Of a stretch of DNA of 64,000 nt, positions 9,407-18,865 are shown one piece after another. The DNA is from Microbulbifer agarilyticus S89 (GTDB lineage Bacteria > Pseudomonadota > Gammaproteobacteria > Pseudomonadales > Cellvibrionaceae): positions 1 to 64,000 of the forward strand of contig NZ_AFPJ01000019.1 of assembly GCF_000220505.1 (NCBI RefSeq). Direction: 5' to 3'. A model generated the notes under the pieces. It had not been told where the DNA came from. It was given only the letters and a program-made list of their open reading frames with translations, and made no database searches. Position numbers and translations under genes: made by a program. Positions within the stretch are counted from its first letter, which is position 1. Each line of letters opens with the position of its first letter.

Positions 9407-11416
9407 TCAAACGCTGTCTTTCAGTTTAGCGATCTCGTCGCGGAGTTTGGCCGCATCTTCAAACTCGAGGTTTTTCGCGTGGTTGTACATCTGCTCCTCC
9501 AGCGCCTCGATACGTGCCCAACGCTGCTGATCGGTTAGCGGTTTCTGGTCTGCCGTATAATCCGCTCCCTTTTCTGCCACCTTACGCCGCCCGCGCGCCG
9601 GCACCCCCGGAGCCACTGCGCCCTCGAGAATATCTGCAACACTCTTGCGGATGCCTTTGGGGGTGATGCCATGCTCGGCGTTATGCGCCAACTGCTTTTC
9701 GCGGCGACGCTGGGTTTCATCCAAAGCACGACGCATTGAGTCGGTCACCTTGTCCGCGTAAAGGATGGCCCTCCCCTCCAGGTTACGGGCTGCGCGGCCG
9801 ATCGTCTGGATAAGAGAACGATCCGAGCGCAAAAAACCTTCCTTGTCTGCATCAAAAATGGCAACGAGAGAGACTTCTGGCATATCCAACCCCTCTCGCA
9901 GGAGGTTGATCCCCACCAGCACATCAAACTCGCCGATACGCAGATCGCGAATAATTTCCACGCGCTCCACCGTATCAATGTCTGAGTGTAAATAACGCAC
10001 CCGCACCCCACTCTCCTGCAGGTACTCGGTCAGATCTTCCGCCATGCGCTTGGTAAGCACCGTAATCAGTACGCGCTGATCCTTGTCGACACAGCGGTGG
10101 ATCTCCGAAAGCGTGTCGTCCACCTGCGTCGCTGCCGGCCGCACTTCTACCACCGGGTCGACCAACCCTGTAGGGCGCACCACCTGCTCTACTACGGCAC
10201 CAGCATGCTCCTCTTCATACTTGCCAGGTGTCGCGGATACAAAAATGGTTTGCGGTGACAGATGCTCCCACTCCTCGAACTTGAGTGGGCGGTTATCCAG
10301 CGCAGAAGGCAAACGGAAACCGTATTCCACAAGAGTTTCCTTGCGTGAGCGGTCGCCACGATACATACCGCCGATTTGCGGCACCGTCACATGACTCTCA
10401 TCAATGAACAACAGGGAATCATGCGGCAGGTAATCAAATAGAGTGGGCGGTGGCTGCCCGGCGTCGCGTCCCGACAGGTAACGGGAGTAATTCTCCACGC
10501 CATTGCAGTAGCCGAGCTCTTGCATCATCTCCAGGTCATACTTGGTACGCTGCTCCAGCCGCTGCGCTTCAAGCAGCTTACTGTTATCACGCAGCTGCTC
10601 CAGACGCCCCTTTAGCTCATCCTTGATTTGGTCGATCGCGCTGACAATGGTTTCCCGCGGTGTCACATAGTGGGACTTGGGGAAAATCGTAATGCGCGGC
10701 ACCTTGCTCAACACTTCGCCTGTAAGCGGGTCAAACAGGGTAATTTCTTCGATTTCTTCATCAAATAGGGAAAGCCGCACGGCCTCCAGATCCGAGTCTG
10801 CAGGGTAAATATCGATAATATCCCCGCGCACTCGATAGGTAGCACGCCGAAAATCGGCGTCGTTGCGGGTGTACTGCAGCTCCGCCAACCTGCGCAAGAT
10901 GGTTCGCTGGTCAACAATATCGCCGCGGTCCAGATGCAGTACCATCTTGAGGTACTTGTCGGGATCACCAAGGCCGTAAATAGCAGAAACCGTGGCGACC
11001 ACAATGACGTCTTTGCGCTCGATCAGCGCCTTGGTGGCTGACAGCCGCATCTGCTCGATATGCTCGTTGACCGAGGCGTCCTTTTCGATAAACGTATCCG
11101 ACGACGGAACATAGGCTTCTGGCTGGTAGTAGTCGTAGTAAGACACAAAGTACTCAACCGCATTGCGCGGGAAGAACTCCTTCAGCTCTCCATACAACTG
11201 GGCCGCCAGCGTCTTGTTATGTGCCATGACGATCGCCGGGCGCTGCAAGCGCGCAATCACGTTGGCCATCGTGAAGGTTTTACCAGAACCGGTCACACCC
11301 AATAGCGTCTGATGCGCAAGACCATCGCCGACCCCTTCAACCAGAGACTCAATTGCGGCTGGCTGGTCACCGGCCGGCTCGTACTTGCTGCTCACTTCAA
11401 ACGGACGAGCTTCCAT
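9407..11416 (-). CDS. uvrB: Excinuclease ABC subunit B
   Basis: 669 residues from the ATG at 11416, which has GGTG 8 nt upstream. An ATG 10 codons earlier (11446) is possible, but its purine-rich GGGAAG directly abuts the codon. Walker A GVTGSGKT, the beta-hairpin [16 protein letters not shown], helicase motifs FIDESH, SATPG and QTIGRAARN, and a C-terminal UVR domain ([26 protein letters not shown]) are all present. UvrB verifies damage in nucleotide excision repair with UvrA and UvrC. No clear LexA box was seen in the upstream region. The tRNA-Asn neighbourhood is typical of pseudomonads. Confidence 0.97.
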   Translation of the reverse strand: MEARPFEVSSKYEPAGDQPAAIESLVEGVGDGLAHQTLLGVTGSGKTFTMANVIARLQRPAIVMAHNKTLAAQLYGELKEFFPRNAVEYFVSYYDYYQPEAYVPSSDTFIEKDASVNEHIEQMRLSATKALIERKDVIVVATVSAIYGLGDPDKYLKMVLHLDRGDIVDQRTILRRLAELQYTRNDADFRRATYRVRGDIIDIYPADSDLEAVRLSLFDEEIEEITLFDPLTGEVLSKVPRITIFPKSHYVTPRETIVSAIDQIKDELKGRLEQLRDNSKLLEAQRLEQRTKYDLEMMQELGYCNGVENYSRYLSGRDAGQPPPTLFDYLPHDSLLFIDESHVTVPQIGGMYRGDRSRKETLVEYGFRLPSALDNRPLKFEEWEHLSPQTIFVSATPGKYEEEHAGAVVEQVVRPTGLVDPVVEVRPAATQVDDTLSEIHRCVDKDQRVLITVLTKRMAEDLTEYLQESGVRVRYLHSDIDTVERVEIIRDLRIGEFDVLVGINLLREGLDMPEVSLVAIFDADKEGFLRSDRSLIQTIGRAARNLEGRAILYADKVTDSMRRALDETQRRREKQLAHNAEHGITPKGIRKSVADILEGAVAPGVPARGRRKVAEKGADYTADQKPLTDQQRWARIEALEEQMYNHAKNLEFEDAAKLRDEIAKLKDSV

Positions 11417-11480
11417 AGACTTTTCACCAATCAATTCTAACGACATCTTCCCGCTACATTAGAACCACGGGGAGTGGGAA

Positions 11481-11510
11481 ATTGTAGGCGCGTACGCCAC
11501 TAAGGGACAA
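11481..11510 (-). promoter_or_regulatory. Probable sigma-70 promoter of uvrB
   Basis: Reading the minus strand, TTGTCC (-35, 11510-11505) and TACAAT (-10, 11486-11481) are separated by 18 nt and end about 65 bp before the uvrB start. Confidence 0.55.
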
Positions 11511-11585
11511 ATGCCGTCTCACAGCATCGCGGACGGCGAGAAAATAAACACTGAAAAATCAAAGAGTTATTTTTGGATAAAGGGG

Positions 11586-11612
11586 TTGACCTGTTCTGGG
11601 GTGCTCTATAAG
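11586..11612 (+). promoter_or_regulatory. Probable promoter of the tRNA-Asn genes
   Basis: TTGACC (11586) and TATAAG (11607), with a short 15-nt spacer, followed by a GC-rich discriminator (ACGCGCC). The first tRNA begins 50 bp on. A GC-rich discriminator is typical of stringently controlled stable-RNA promoters. A shifted -10 (TAAGAT) would give a 17-nt spacer. Confidence 0.5.
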
Positions 11613-11662
11613 ATACGCGCCATCTGACCGAGACGGTAACCAAGCCGCCGCTCAGATGCAGT

Positions 11663-11738
11663 TCCGCCTTAGCTCAGTTGGTAGAGCAAATGACTGTTAA
11701 TCATTGGGTCGCTGGTTCGAGCCCAGCAGGCGGAGCCA
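11663..11738 (+). tRNA. tRNA-Asn (anticodon GTT), copy 1
   Basis: 76 nt with encoded GCCA end. Acceptor TCCGCCT/AGGCGGA, anticodon stem AATGA/TCATT with loop CTGTTAA (anticodon GTT), and T arm GCTGG-TTCGAGC-CCAGC. Identical in sequence to the second copy 97 bp downstream. Confidence 0.97.
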
Positions 11739-11743
11739 AATTC

Positions 11744-11779
11744 AAAAACCCCGGAGCCCGGAATGGCTACGGGGTTTTT
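11744..11779 (+). terminator. Terminator after tRNA-Asn copy 1
   Basis: AAAAACCCCG pairs with CGGGGTTTTT around a 16-nt interior, ending in a T run. It probably separates the two tRNA genes or sets their relative levels. Confidence 0.7.
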
Positions 11780-11835
11780 ACTTAGAGCACTGCTCTAATG
11801 GAGACGCCTCCCCATGGAGCCTCTCACCTCTTAAT

Positions 11836-11911
11836 TCCGCCTTAGCTCAGTTGGTAGAGCAAATGACTGTTAATCATTGGGTCGCTGGTTCGAGCCCAGC
11901 AGGCGGAGCCA
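11836..11911 (+). tRNA. tRNA-Asn (anticodon GTT), copy 2
   Basis: Identical 76-nt sequence to copy 1, with the same GTT anticodon. No clear promoter lies between the copies, so it may depend on read-through past the first terminator. tRNA-Asn marks one edge of the O-antigen gene hotspot in Pseudomonas. Confidence 0.97.
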
Positions 11912-11915
11912 AACT

Positions 11916-11951
11916 AAAAACCCCGCGCCTTTATAGGTAGCGGGGTTTTTT
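11916..11951 (+). terminator. Terminator after tRNA-Asn copy 2
   Basis: AAAAACCCCG and CGGGGTTTTTT form a 10-bp stem with a T run. The stem is the same as that of the first terminator, although the loop differs. It also lies before the convergent dehydratase gene. Confidence 0.72.
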
Positions 11952-12004
11952 ATTGCCTTATGGCTGCCGGCGACCGACAGCGCACTTACCTCAAAAACCA
12001 GCCC

Positions 12005-13948
12005 TCAAGCCGTCGGCAAACGACGCACCTCTGCAACCTCAGATTTACGGGCAACCTCCTCGCTCTCAGCCAGCTGAGACCAGACGGTGTCGATCAGTTG
12101 CTGCTTGGGCGCATAGTCCTTGACCGAATCCACCAGCACGCGATGCACTTCCGCGCAATCCTGACGGGCACATGCATCTTTCAGCTCTGACAGATACACC
12201 TGCAATTCATCACTCGACAAGCGCTCTTCTTCCGCACGCATAATCATCGGATGATCGGTACCGGCCACTTTGTCACCCAACAAAAGCTCTTCGTAGAGTT
12301 TTTCACCCGGGCGCAAACCAGTAATCTGAATCTCGATGTCCCCATCCGGATTGGCCTCATCGCGCACGGTGTGCCCCATAATCTGAATCAGGCGACGGGC
12401 GATATCGAGAATGCGCACCGGCTCCCCCATATCCAGCACAAAAACCTCACCCTTGCGTCCCATACTCCCCGCCTGAAGCACCAGTTGCGCCGCCTCGGGG
12501 ATGGTCATGAAGAAACGCGTGACCTTTGGGTGCGTAACGGTAACCGGGCCACCGGCGTTGATCTGGTCTGAGAACAAGGGAATGACCGAGCCGGAAGAAC
12601 CCAGCACATTGCCAAAACGCACCATACATACCCTGGTGCGCCCAAAGCGGCGACCAAAATCCTGACAGATGAGCTCCGCCAGTCGCTTAGTGGCCCCCAT
12701 GACATTGGTCGGCCGTACTGCCTTATCGGTGGATACCAGCACGAATTGCTCCACCCCATAGGCCTCCGCCGCCTCGAGCACCGCCAGCGTGCCGAGCACA
12801 TTGTTTTCAGCGCCGACCGCCACGTTCTGCTCAACCAGTGGAACATGCTTGTAAGCGGCGGCGTGATATATGGTTTGCACCCTGAACGAATCAATAATTT
12901 CGCCCACTCGCACCCGGTTGCGCACATCCCCTAACAGCGCTGTCACTTCGACCTGCAGATCCTCATCCTGCTGCTGTTGCCGCAACTCCCGCTCAATCTG
13001 ATACAGGGAGAACTCAGAGGACTCCAGCATGATCAGCTGCGTCGGCGCCCACTGCACAATCTGGCGACACAATTCCGAACCAATGGAACCGCCGGCACCG
13101 GTCACCAGCACCACCTTGCCGGAAATCGACTCAGAAACGAGCTCTCTCTGCGGCTCCACCGGGGCTCGACCGAGGATGTTTTCATAGATTTGGGAAACGT
13201 CCGATACCCGGCCTGCACTATCGACCAACTCTTCCATGCCGGGGATAACCTTCACCACGATACCGCGCTCACGCAGGCTACGGGTAATCTCCCGGCGACG
13301 GCGCTTGGGCACCCCGGGCATTGCCAGGAGGATTTCAGAGATGTCACGCTCAGCAATGACTTCGTGGATGTTGGCCGGGCTGTATACCAATACGCCATCA
13401 ATCAACGTATTTTGCTTGGAGGCGTTATCATCAAAAAAAGCCACGGTTTTATACATTTCACCGTGAATCAGCCCCTTATAGAGCTGCAAGCCCGCTGTAC
13501 CCGCGCCATAGATGGCCACACGAGTCTTGTGAATCTCCAGGGCCATTTGATAGTAGAGGCGAACCAACCAACGGGATCCCCCCACGGTAATGAGCGCGAA
13601 ACACCAATAGATAACCGGAACGGAGCGAGGCACACCGGCATAGGTCAGGTAAGACGCCACGGCAAGCACAACCGCAGATGCGGTCACACCCTGTAACACC
13701 GCGACAATCGCCTGCTGGCCCATGTAACGGATCACCGTGCGATAGAGCCCCAAGCGAAGGAAGATAAAGCTACTGGAAACGAGAGTCATGCCGAGGCACA
13801 TTGCCATGGCGGGCTCGGTGACCAAACTGGCACCATCGAAGCGAATCGTCATCGCCATCAAAAATGCGGCGGTGAGCATCAGCAGGTCATAGCACAGCAT
13901 CAAAACCGGCTTGTAGTTTTTTTGTGCAGATTTGTAAAAGCTATTCAC
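12005..13948 (-). CDS. Membrane-anchored nucleoside-diphosphate-sugar 4,6-dehydratase (WbpM/CapD family)
   Basis: 647 residues. Four N-terminal membrane helices (about residues 13-130), a CoA-binding-like Rossmann domain (VAIYGAGTAGLQL), then the SDR dehydratase domain with GAGGSIGSELCRQI and AAAYKHVPLVEQN. The large WbpM/PglF type makes UDP-4-keto-6-deoxy-GlcNAc from UDP-GlcNAc for O-antigen or glycan synthesis. Its position beside tRNA-Asn and uvrB, last in an epimerase/WbpL-like/dehydratase trio, is exactly that of wbpM in P. aeruginosa. Exact substrate cannot be fixed from sequence. The 106 bp upstream (13949-14054) looks non-coding. Confidence 0.92.
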   Translation of the reverse strand: MNSFYKSAQKNYKPVLMLCYDLLMLTAAFLMAMTIRFDGASLVTEPAMAMCLGMTLVSSSFIFLRLGLYRTVIRYMGQQAIVAVLQGVTASAVVLAVASYLTYAGVPRSVPVIYWCFALITVGGSRWLVRLYYQMALEIHKTRVAIYGAGTAGLQLYKGLIHGEMYKTVAFFDDNASKQNTLIDGVLVYSPANIHEVIAERDISEILLAMPGVPKRRRREITRSLRERGIVVKVIPGMEELVDSAGRVSDVSQIYENILGRAPVEPQRELVSESISGKVVLVTGAGGSIGSELCRQIVQWAPTQLIMLESSEFSLYQIERELRQQQQDEDLQVEVTALLGDVRNRVRVGEIIDSFRVQTIYHAAAYKHVPLVEQNVAVGAENNVLGTLAVLEAAEAYGVEQFVLVSTDKAVRPTNVMGATKRLAELICQDFGRRFGRTRVCMVRFGNVLGSSGSVIPLFSDQINAGGPVTVTHPKVTRFFMTIPEAAQLVLQAGSMGRKGEVFVLDMGEPVRILDIARRLIQIMGHTVRDEANPDGDIEIQITGLRPGEKLYEELLLGDKVAGTDHPMIMRAEEERLSSDELQVYLSELKDACARQDCAEVHRVLVDSVKDYAPKQQLIDTVWSQLAESEEVARKSEVAEVRRLPTA

Positions 13949-14054
13949 CAGGCCCCCAAGATTCCCTTTCCAGACCCTTTGGATCCTTCCGTTTTGCTGT
14001 ACATCTTCATTTTCCTAGTGACTCACCTGCTGGCGAATCACAGCACGGGTGTTC

Positions 14055-14978
14055 TTATGCCATACCCAATTTTACAAGCAATAAAGCCGCAAGCGACGTG
14101 CTAACCATCACGGCTAGCTCAATTCGCAACGACACTTTGACGCCATGTTTTAACGCCATCCGCTGATACAGGTGCTGGCGATGGGCTTCCCACCACCGCT
14201 CCCCGCGGAATATCCTGATCAGCAGCGTTGCCGTTGCATCGAGCCAAAATGGCAGGAATATCAGTAGCGGAACAAGCGGCCCCCAAACCTCTTGCCGCCA
14301 GCCGACGACACTCACAGCAAACACCGCCAACCCAATCACCGTTGAGCCGGCATCCCCCAGAAAAATTTGCGCCTGCGGCCAATTGTAGTGCAAAAAAACG
14401 ACACTACTGACGACCACCAACAGGCAAAGACTCCCCAGGTCCGCCGCGCCACGCCAGAAACTGATCACCGCAAGCGCAGCAAAACCGATGGCCGTCATAC
14501 TTCCCGCGAAGCCATCCATGCCATCCATAAAGTTGTACAGATTGACAACCCACACGCCCGTTAGCAGCAAAACTGGCCACAACAACCATGCAGTTCCCCA
14601 GACACCTTGCCCTACCGGAACAGGAAGTATTTCGTACAACAAAATACAGACGGATAAAATTTGAACAGAGAATCGTAACCGTGCACTCAGCGGGCGCAAG
14701 TCATCCGCCAGTGAAATACTCAGCAACAGAAAAAAAGCAAAAAAAGTGCCAAAAGAAATCGATGCCCCACTCACCAGCAAGCCAGCTGCGGTGCCACCCA
14801 GCAACGCCCAACCGCCGGTTCTAGGGACCGGCGTCTCATGCAAAGAGCGGTGATTTGGCGTATCCAGCGCAAATTGACGCAATCGCGATAAAAGAATGCG
14901 CAACACCACCAGTGCAACAACACCCGCAACTGCACACGAAACGAACAGTGTCACCCACTGCTCCGGAACCACACCCAT
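14055..14978 (-). CDS. Polyprenyl-phosphate sugar-1-phosphate transferase (WecA/WbpL family)
   Basis: 307 residues with about ten membrane helices. Family motifs are clear: SLHETPVPRTGG near the start, LADDLRPLSARLRF, VNLYNFMDGMDG, FLGDAGST, and the cytoplasmic loop WWEAHRQHLYQR. These enzymes transfer a sugar-1-phosphate onto undecaprenyl phosphate and start O-antigen repeat assembly. The ATG at 14978 overlaps the epimerase stop as TGATG. A TTG immediately upstream is less likely. In Pseudomonas the equivalent gene wbpL lies between wbpV and wbpM, as here. Confidence 0.92.
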   Translation of the reverse strand: MGVVPEQWVTLFVSCAVAGVVALVVLRILLSRLRQFALDTPNHRSLHETPVPRTGGWALLGGTAAGLLVSGASISFGTFFAFFLLLSISLADDLRPLSARLRFSVQILSVCILLYEILPVPVGQGVWGTAWLLWPVLLLTGVWVVNLYNFMDGMDGFAGSMTAIGFAALAVISFWRGAADLGSLCLLVVVSSVVFLHYNWPQAQIFLGDAGSTVIGLAVFAVSVVGWRQEVWGPLVPLLIFLPFWLDATATLLIRIFRGERWWEAHRQHLYQRMALKHGVKVSLRIELAVMVSTSLAALLLVKLGMA

Positions 14979-15934
14979 CAACTGCCCTCATTTACCGCTT
15001 GCAAGAATTGGCGATAGCGCCGCACGGGCCGCCAATTCAGCGTGGTTCTTAGTCGGGCGGAACTATAAAGCTCGCTCCGCCCCACTTCAAGCAAACCCGA
15101 CTTAACTCCCATTACGGACAGTGACCGGGCCACCAACCCCACTATTGCGGTCAAAAAATCACTGTTCTTCATGGTACGGCCACTGGCCGCAGAGCCAATT
15201 ACACTTAGGTCGCAATACTGCGGCTCTGCAGCAATAAAAACCTCGCGGTCACAACGAGACTCAACAATCAACCGAATAGCGTCAAGCAGGTCACCCAGGG
15301 CGACAAAACTGCGGAAGCCAGTGGTGGGAACCCGCGGGATGAAACGTCCCCACACGCGAAACTTTTGTCGCCAAGCCATCACCCTCTTCGCGGCGACGGG
15401 ATGCACATCAGCCTGCCCTGCGCCAGATCCATTCTCACACTCACCATAAACGGCCGCGGGGCGCAGCACGTTGACACGAATCTCTGCCGGTGACGCAAGC
15501 AATTGCTGCTCCGCACGCCATTTGCTCCCACCGTAGACATCACTGGCGGGCTGCCCCTCATACTCGCGCGCCAGCTGGCCACTGGGTGGCGTAACCGCTT
15601 TTACACTGGACAAATATAAAAATGAGTCGGCCTGGGCAGCTGCCGCAGCGCCGAGCAGTTCGCCAGGGAAACGACAGTTTACCAATTCAGCCGCGCCCGG
15701 CTGTTGCCGGCATTCGCGGACCGAAGCCATACCGGCCGCGTAAATGACCCTATCACCCGCCACAAACAGACCCGCACAATCTTTTGCGCTCAGCGTTTCC
15801 ACTTGATGATGAAAAGCCCCTTGTGGACCGGAGGGGCGACGAGACACGGATACAACAGGATCTCCAGTCGCCAATAGGTAGCGACTCAGTGCAGAACCGA
15901 TATAGCCAGAGCTCCCAATAATCACCCAACGCAT
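14978..15934 (-). CDS. NAD-dependent sugar epimerase/dehydratase (WbpV-like)
   Basis: 318 residues. N-terminal NAD-binding IGSSGYIGSALSRYL, SDR-type YLSSVKAV followed by YGGSK (YxxxK catalytic pair), and a diverse C-terminal substrate domain (LRPAAVYGE). Extended-SDR enzymes of this family reduce or epimerise nucleotide sugars. Its place directly before the WbpL-like gene suggests it makes the first sugar moved onto the lipid carrier, possibly UDP-Fuc/QuiNAc type. That is inference from context. It begins only 23 bp after a strong terminator, so its promoter is unclear. Confidence 0.82.
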   Translation of the reverse strand: MRWVIIGSSGYIGSALSRYLLATGDPVVSVSRRPSGPQGAFHHQVETLSAKDCAGLFVAGDRVIYAAGMASVRECRQQPGAAELVNCRFPGELLGAAAAAQADSFLYLSSVKAVTPPSGQLAREYEGQPASDVYGGSKWRAEQQLLASPAEIRVNVLRPAAVYGECENGSGAGQADVHPVAAKRVMAWRQKFRVWGRFIPRVPTTGFRSFVALGDLLDAIRLIVESRCDREVFIAAEPQYCDLSVIGSAASGRTMKNSDFLTAIVGLVARSLSVMGVKSGLLEVGRSELYSSARLRTTLNWRPVRRYRQFLQAVNEGS

Positions 15935-15956
15935 TCTTTACAACATCTCTCAAGCA

Positions 15957-15986
15957 GAAAAAAAGACAGCGCCCTCAGGCGCTGTC
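15957..15986 (-). terminator. Rho-independent terminator after the comEA-like gene
   Basis: On the minus strand GACAGCGCC-TGAG-GGCGCTGTC is followed by seven T residues. It lies 13 bp after the ComEA-like stop codon and 23 bp before the epimerase start. Confidence 0.85.
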
Positions 15987-15998
15987 CTTGTCGATTAC

Positions 15999-16295
15999 TT
16001 ACAGCTGGATTCGATCTTTATTCTTCTCCAGCGTAACTACCCCGATACCCTTGATCTCCAGTAGCTCTTCCACACTGGAAAAACTGCCATTCTCTTCCCG
16101 GTATTGCACAATTAATTCCGCGCGGGCTACCCCGACACCCTCCAGGGCATCTGCCAGCTCCTCCGCGGTAGCCTTATTCAGGCTCACAACTTGCACTTCC
16201 TTTACCATCGCCTCTTCCGCAGCCATGGAAGGTAGCGCACTCAACGTCAGCGCAATGGCGATCAATACGGCAGCAGGTACACGAAACAACTTCAT
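15999..16295 (-). CDS. ComEA-family helix-hairpin-helix protein
   Basis: 98 residues: a signal peptide (AAVLIAIALTLSALPSMAAEE) followed by a short linker and two HhH motifs (SLNKATAEELADALEGVGVARAELIV and FSSVEELLEIKGIG). Secreted HhH proteins bind double-stranded DNA in the periplasm, and ComEA pulls DNA in during transformation. A lone small ComEA-like protein is widespread in Pseudomonas and relatives close to the O-antigen locus, so competence is not proven. The upstream gap to pyrF (223 bp) shows no other gene. Confidence 0.88.
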   Translation of the reverse strand: MKLFRVPAAVLIAIALTLSALPSMAAEEAMVKEVQVVSLNKATAEELADALEGVGVARAELIVQYREENGSFSSVEELLEIKGIGVVTLEKNKDRIQL

Positions 16296-16519
16296 AACAA
16301 AATCCTTTTTCTTGCAGTCATTAATGCGCTGATCTTGGGCGCCGATCCATTTCAGCTTTCACCCAGGCATCCATCAGCGTGCTTTGGTCTTCAATCCGTG
16401 GGACCAACAAACTCCACAGGCGCAGTGACTTTACCAAACAATCCAGCAGTTTTTGACCGCCAGGCGATTACACGCCATTACAGCGGATTACGCCGCGTCA
16501 CCTACACGGCACAGCCGTA

Positions 16520-17236
16520 TCAATTCTGGATGTCCCGCAACCCATCAACAATTGCGTCCAGCGCATCACCAGGGTTTTCAGCCCCAGTAATGGGACGGCC
16601 GATGACCAAATAATCCGATCCACCTTTGACCGCATCGACTGGTGTGACGATTCTGCGCTGATCATCGGCCGCTGAACCCGCTGGACGAATCCCGGGTGTG
16701 ACCAAAGCAAACCCTTTACCGCACTCCGCTTTCAGCGCACCCGCCTCGCGTGCGGAACATACCACGCCGTCCAGGCCACTCTCTTTGGCAAGTTTTGCCA
16801 GCGCAACCACTTGTGCATTTAACCCGCGCGTCACACCCACTGGTGCCAACTCTTCTTCCGCGGTACTGGTGAGCACCGTTACACCGATAAGCAGCGGGCG
16901 CTTGTCCCCAAGCGGCTCCAGCGCTTCGCGGGCTGCGCGCATCATGCGTTCGCCTCCGGAAGCATGGACATTCACCATCCAGACCCCGAGATTAGCCGCA
17001 GCGCGTACCGCCGCGGCAACGGTATTGGGAATATCATGAAACTTGAGATCCAGAAAAACCTCGAAGCCGCTCGCGACCAACTTGCGCACCAAGTCAGGAC
17101 CGGCAATCGTAAACAGCTCTTTACCCACTTTGACCCGGCAGATCGCGGGGTCGAGTCGCCCGGCCATTGCCAGGGCATCTTCCGCATTATCGTAATCCAA
17201 TGCCACGATGACAGGAGAAGAAACAGAATCAGTCAA
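16520..17236 (-). CDS. pyrF: Orotidine 5'-phosphate decarboxylase, TTG start
   Basis: 238 residues. The catalytic [10 protein letters not shown] segment (Asp-Lys-Asp array), [13 protein letters not shown], and the C-terminal phosphate loop LVTPGIRP and YLVIGRPIT are all present. It makes UMP from OMP. There is no ATG before the conserved start; a TTG at 17236 follows GAGGTG at a 4-nt gap and gives [17 protein letters not shown], right where OMP decarboxylases begin. Follows lapA-lapB, a conserved arrangement (also seen in E. coli). Confidence 0.95.
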   Translation of the reverse strand: MTDSVSSPVIVALDYDNAEDALAMAGRLDPAICRVKVGKELFTIAGPDLVRKLVASGFEVFLDLKFHDIPNTVAAAVRAAANLGVWMVNVHASGGERMMRAAREALEPLGDKRPLLIGVTVLTSTAEEELAPVGVTRGLNAQVVALAKLAKESGLDGVVCSAREAGALKAECGKGFALVTPGIRPAGSAADDQRRIVTPVDAVKGGSDYLVIGRPITGAENPGDALDAIVDGLRDIQN

Positions 17237-17287
17237 AGAACACCTCAGTGTTTGGATGTGATGATAGGTAAAAGGCAGTAACGAACG

Positions 17288-18478
17288 TTACTCGCCCTCA
17301 ATACCTTTTACCGAACGGACAGTGTCCCAGCGCTTGCAGCTGGGGCATAGCCAGTGCAATTGATTGCCGGAGAAACCGCAATTGTTGCAACGATAGTGAG
17401 GCCTGCTCGCGATCAATTGGTCGATCAAGCTCTTCAGCAGGAACAGATTGTCCCGCGCACGCCCCTCGGTGCTATCGATATGGAGATTGAGGAAGTGCCC
17501 CAAGCCCCGCAGTGAAGGTCGCATGGCCAACTGCTTACCCATATAAGCAGCAGCTTCCGTCTCACTCTGCTGCTGATGAATACGATCCGTCAGCGCAATA
17601 AGCACACTGTTGGAGGGGTGTTCTTTTTGCAAACCCTCGAGATAGTGCTCGAGACCGCGCTCATCCCCAATCGCTTCGTAACAAGTAATCAGCAACTCGA
17701 GAATTTCAGGAATGTAATCCGGGTTCTGTTTCGGTACTCGCTCCAGTACCCGAATAGCCTCCTGAGGCCGCCCCAGAATATGCTCCAGGCGGCCCAGTAA
17801 CAGGTTCGCGCGCACCGAGTGGCGATCATAACCGAGCGCCGCATCAATATGCTTTCGCGCGCTCAGGTAATCCTTCGCATTGATGGCCTCTTCTGCCAAC
17901 TCACAGCAAAAGTGGGCCTGAATGGGCGCCCACTCGCTGGGCAAACGCTTGAAGCGACGCCCATGCAGCAGATTGACCGCGTGAATCCCCTTGGCCCACT
18001 CACGCTCGTCTCGGTACACCTCAATCAGGTATTCGAGGCTGGTGCTGCGCAGCTCCGATGAGGTCTCCACGAGTTCTTGCAGCAGGCGCTCAGCCCGATC
18101 CAGCCAACCGGCGGCAATATAATCTCGCGCCAGCTCCAACTGTGCTTTTTGCTGGCTGATGCGGTTAAGACTGGGGCGCGCCAGCAGGTTCTGATGGACC
18201 CGGATGGCCTGGTCATGTTCGCCCCGGCGGCGCAGGAGGTTACCCAGCGCCAGATGGGTTTCGAAGGTAGCGCTGCTCACCTCGAGACCATCGATAAACT
18301 TTTCGATGGCATCATCGTGACGCTCGCTAAGCAGGTAATTCAGTCCCTGGGCGTAAGATTGTGCCAGGGCCTTGTGCTGCCGGTTCTTGGCACCTTTCTT
18401 TTTGCCACTTTTACGGCCCAGATACCATCCAATGCCGATGGCCGCAAAAATGAAGATAAAAAAGGTCAGGTCGCTCAA
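17288..18478 (-). CDS. lapB: Lipopolysaccharide assembly protein B
   Basis: 396 residues from a TTG at 18478, which has GGAG 6 nt upstream. A TTG five codons further up lies inside lapA. One N-terminal membrane helix (FFIFIFAAIGIGWYLG), about nine TPR motifs, and a C-terminal rubredoxin-like metal site (CNNCGF...CPSCKRW). LapB is an inner-membrane scaffold that, in E. coli, guides FtsH proteolysis of LpxC and so limits LPS synthesis. Partner LapA is directly upstream. E. coli LapB is of similar length (389 aa by recall). Confidence 0.94.
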   Translation of the reverse strand: MSDLTFFIFIFAAIGIGWYLGRKSGKKKGAKNRQHKALAQSYAQGLNYLLSERHDDAIEKFIDGLEVSSATFETHLALGNLLRRRGEHDQAIRVHQNLLARPSLNRISQQKAQLELARDYIAAGWLDRAERLLQELVETSSELRSTSLEYLIEVYRDEREWAKGIHAVNLLHGRRFKRLPSEWAPIQAHFCCELAEEAINAKDYLSARKHIDAALGYDRHSVRANLLLGRLEHILGRPQEAIRVLERVPKQNPDYIPEILELLITCYEAIGDERGLEHYLEGLQKEHPSNSVLIALTDRIHQQQSETEAAAYMGKQLAMRPSLRGLGHFLNLHIDSTEGRARDNLFLLKSLIDQLIASRPHYRCNNCGFSGNQLHWLCPSCKRWDTVRSVKGIEGE

Positions 18479-18479
18479 T

Positions 18480-18788
18480 TTAGTCTCCAGCAACCTGTCG
18501 GCGAACCGTGTGCAATTCGCGCTCGGTGCGCAGCAGCTGGCGCTCCAGCGCCTTGACCCGATGGCGCTCGGTCCAATATGGCAGCAAACTAGCCCAAAAG
18601 CCCAATAATGCGCCGATCAACAGGAAACCAATGAGCCAGAACCCGACGCTACCGGCAAACAAGGGGTAGCCGGCAAACCGTGGGGTAATACTTTCGGGGT
18701 TATCGACGGCAAAATAGACACCCAGCGCTATGCACACCAGGGCCAATATCCCGAACAATAAACGCGATATCCAGCGCAGAAATGACAA
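18480..18788 (-). CDS. lapA: Lipopolysaccharide assembly protein A domain protein
   Basis: 102 residues with two membrane helices (LLFGILALVCIALGVYFAV and VGFWLIGFLLIGALLGFWASL) and a C-terminal coiled coil (RVKALERQLLRTERELHTVRRQ). This is the standard LapA layout. The start is a TTG at 18788, with GGAGG five nt before it. LapA partners LapB in the inner membrane. It lies between ihfB and lapB, as in other gammaproteobacteria. Confidence 0.9.
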   Translation of the reverse strand: MSFLRWISRLLFGILALVCIALGVYFAVDNPESITPRFAGYPLFAGSVGFWLIGFLLIGALLGFWASLLPYWTERHRVKALERQLLRTERELHTVRRQVAGD

Positions 18789-18865
18789 ACGAACCTCCGA
18801 TTCCGGAAGAAGTGTGAAAATCTAAATTCCGTTACAGTGTTAGTCCACTGTGCCCAGCTCGGCAA

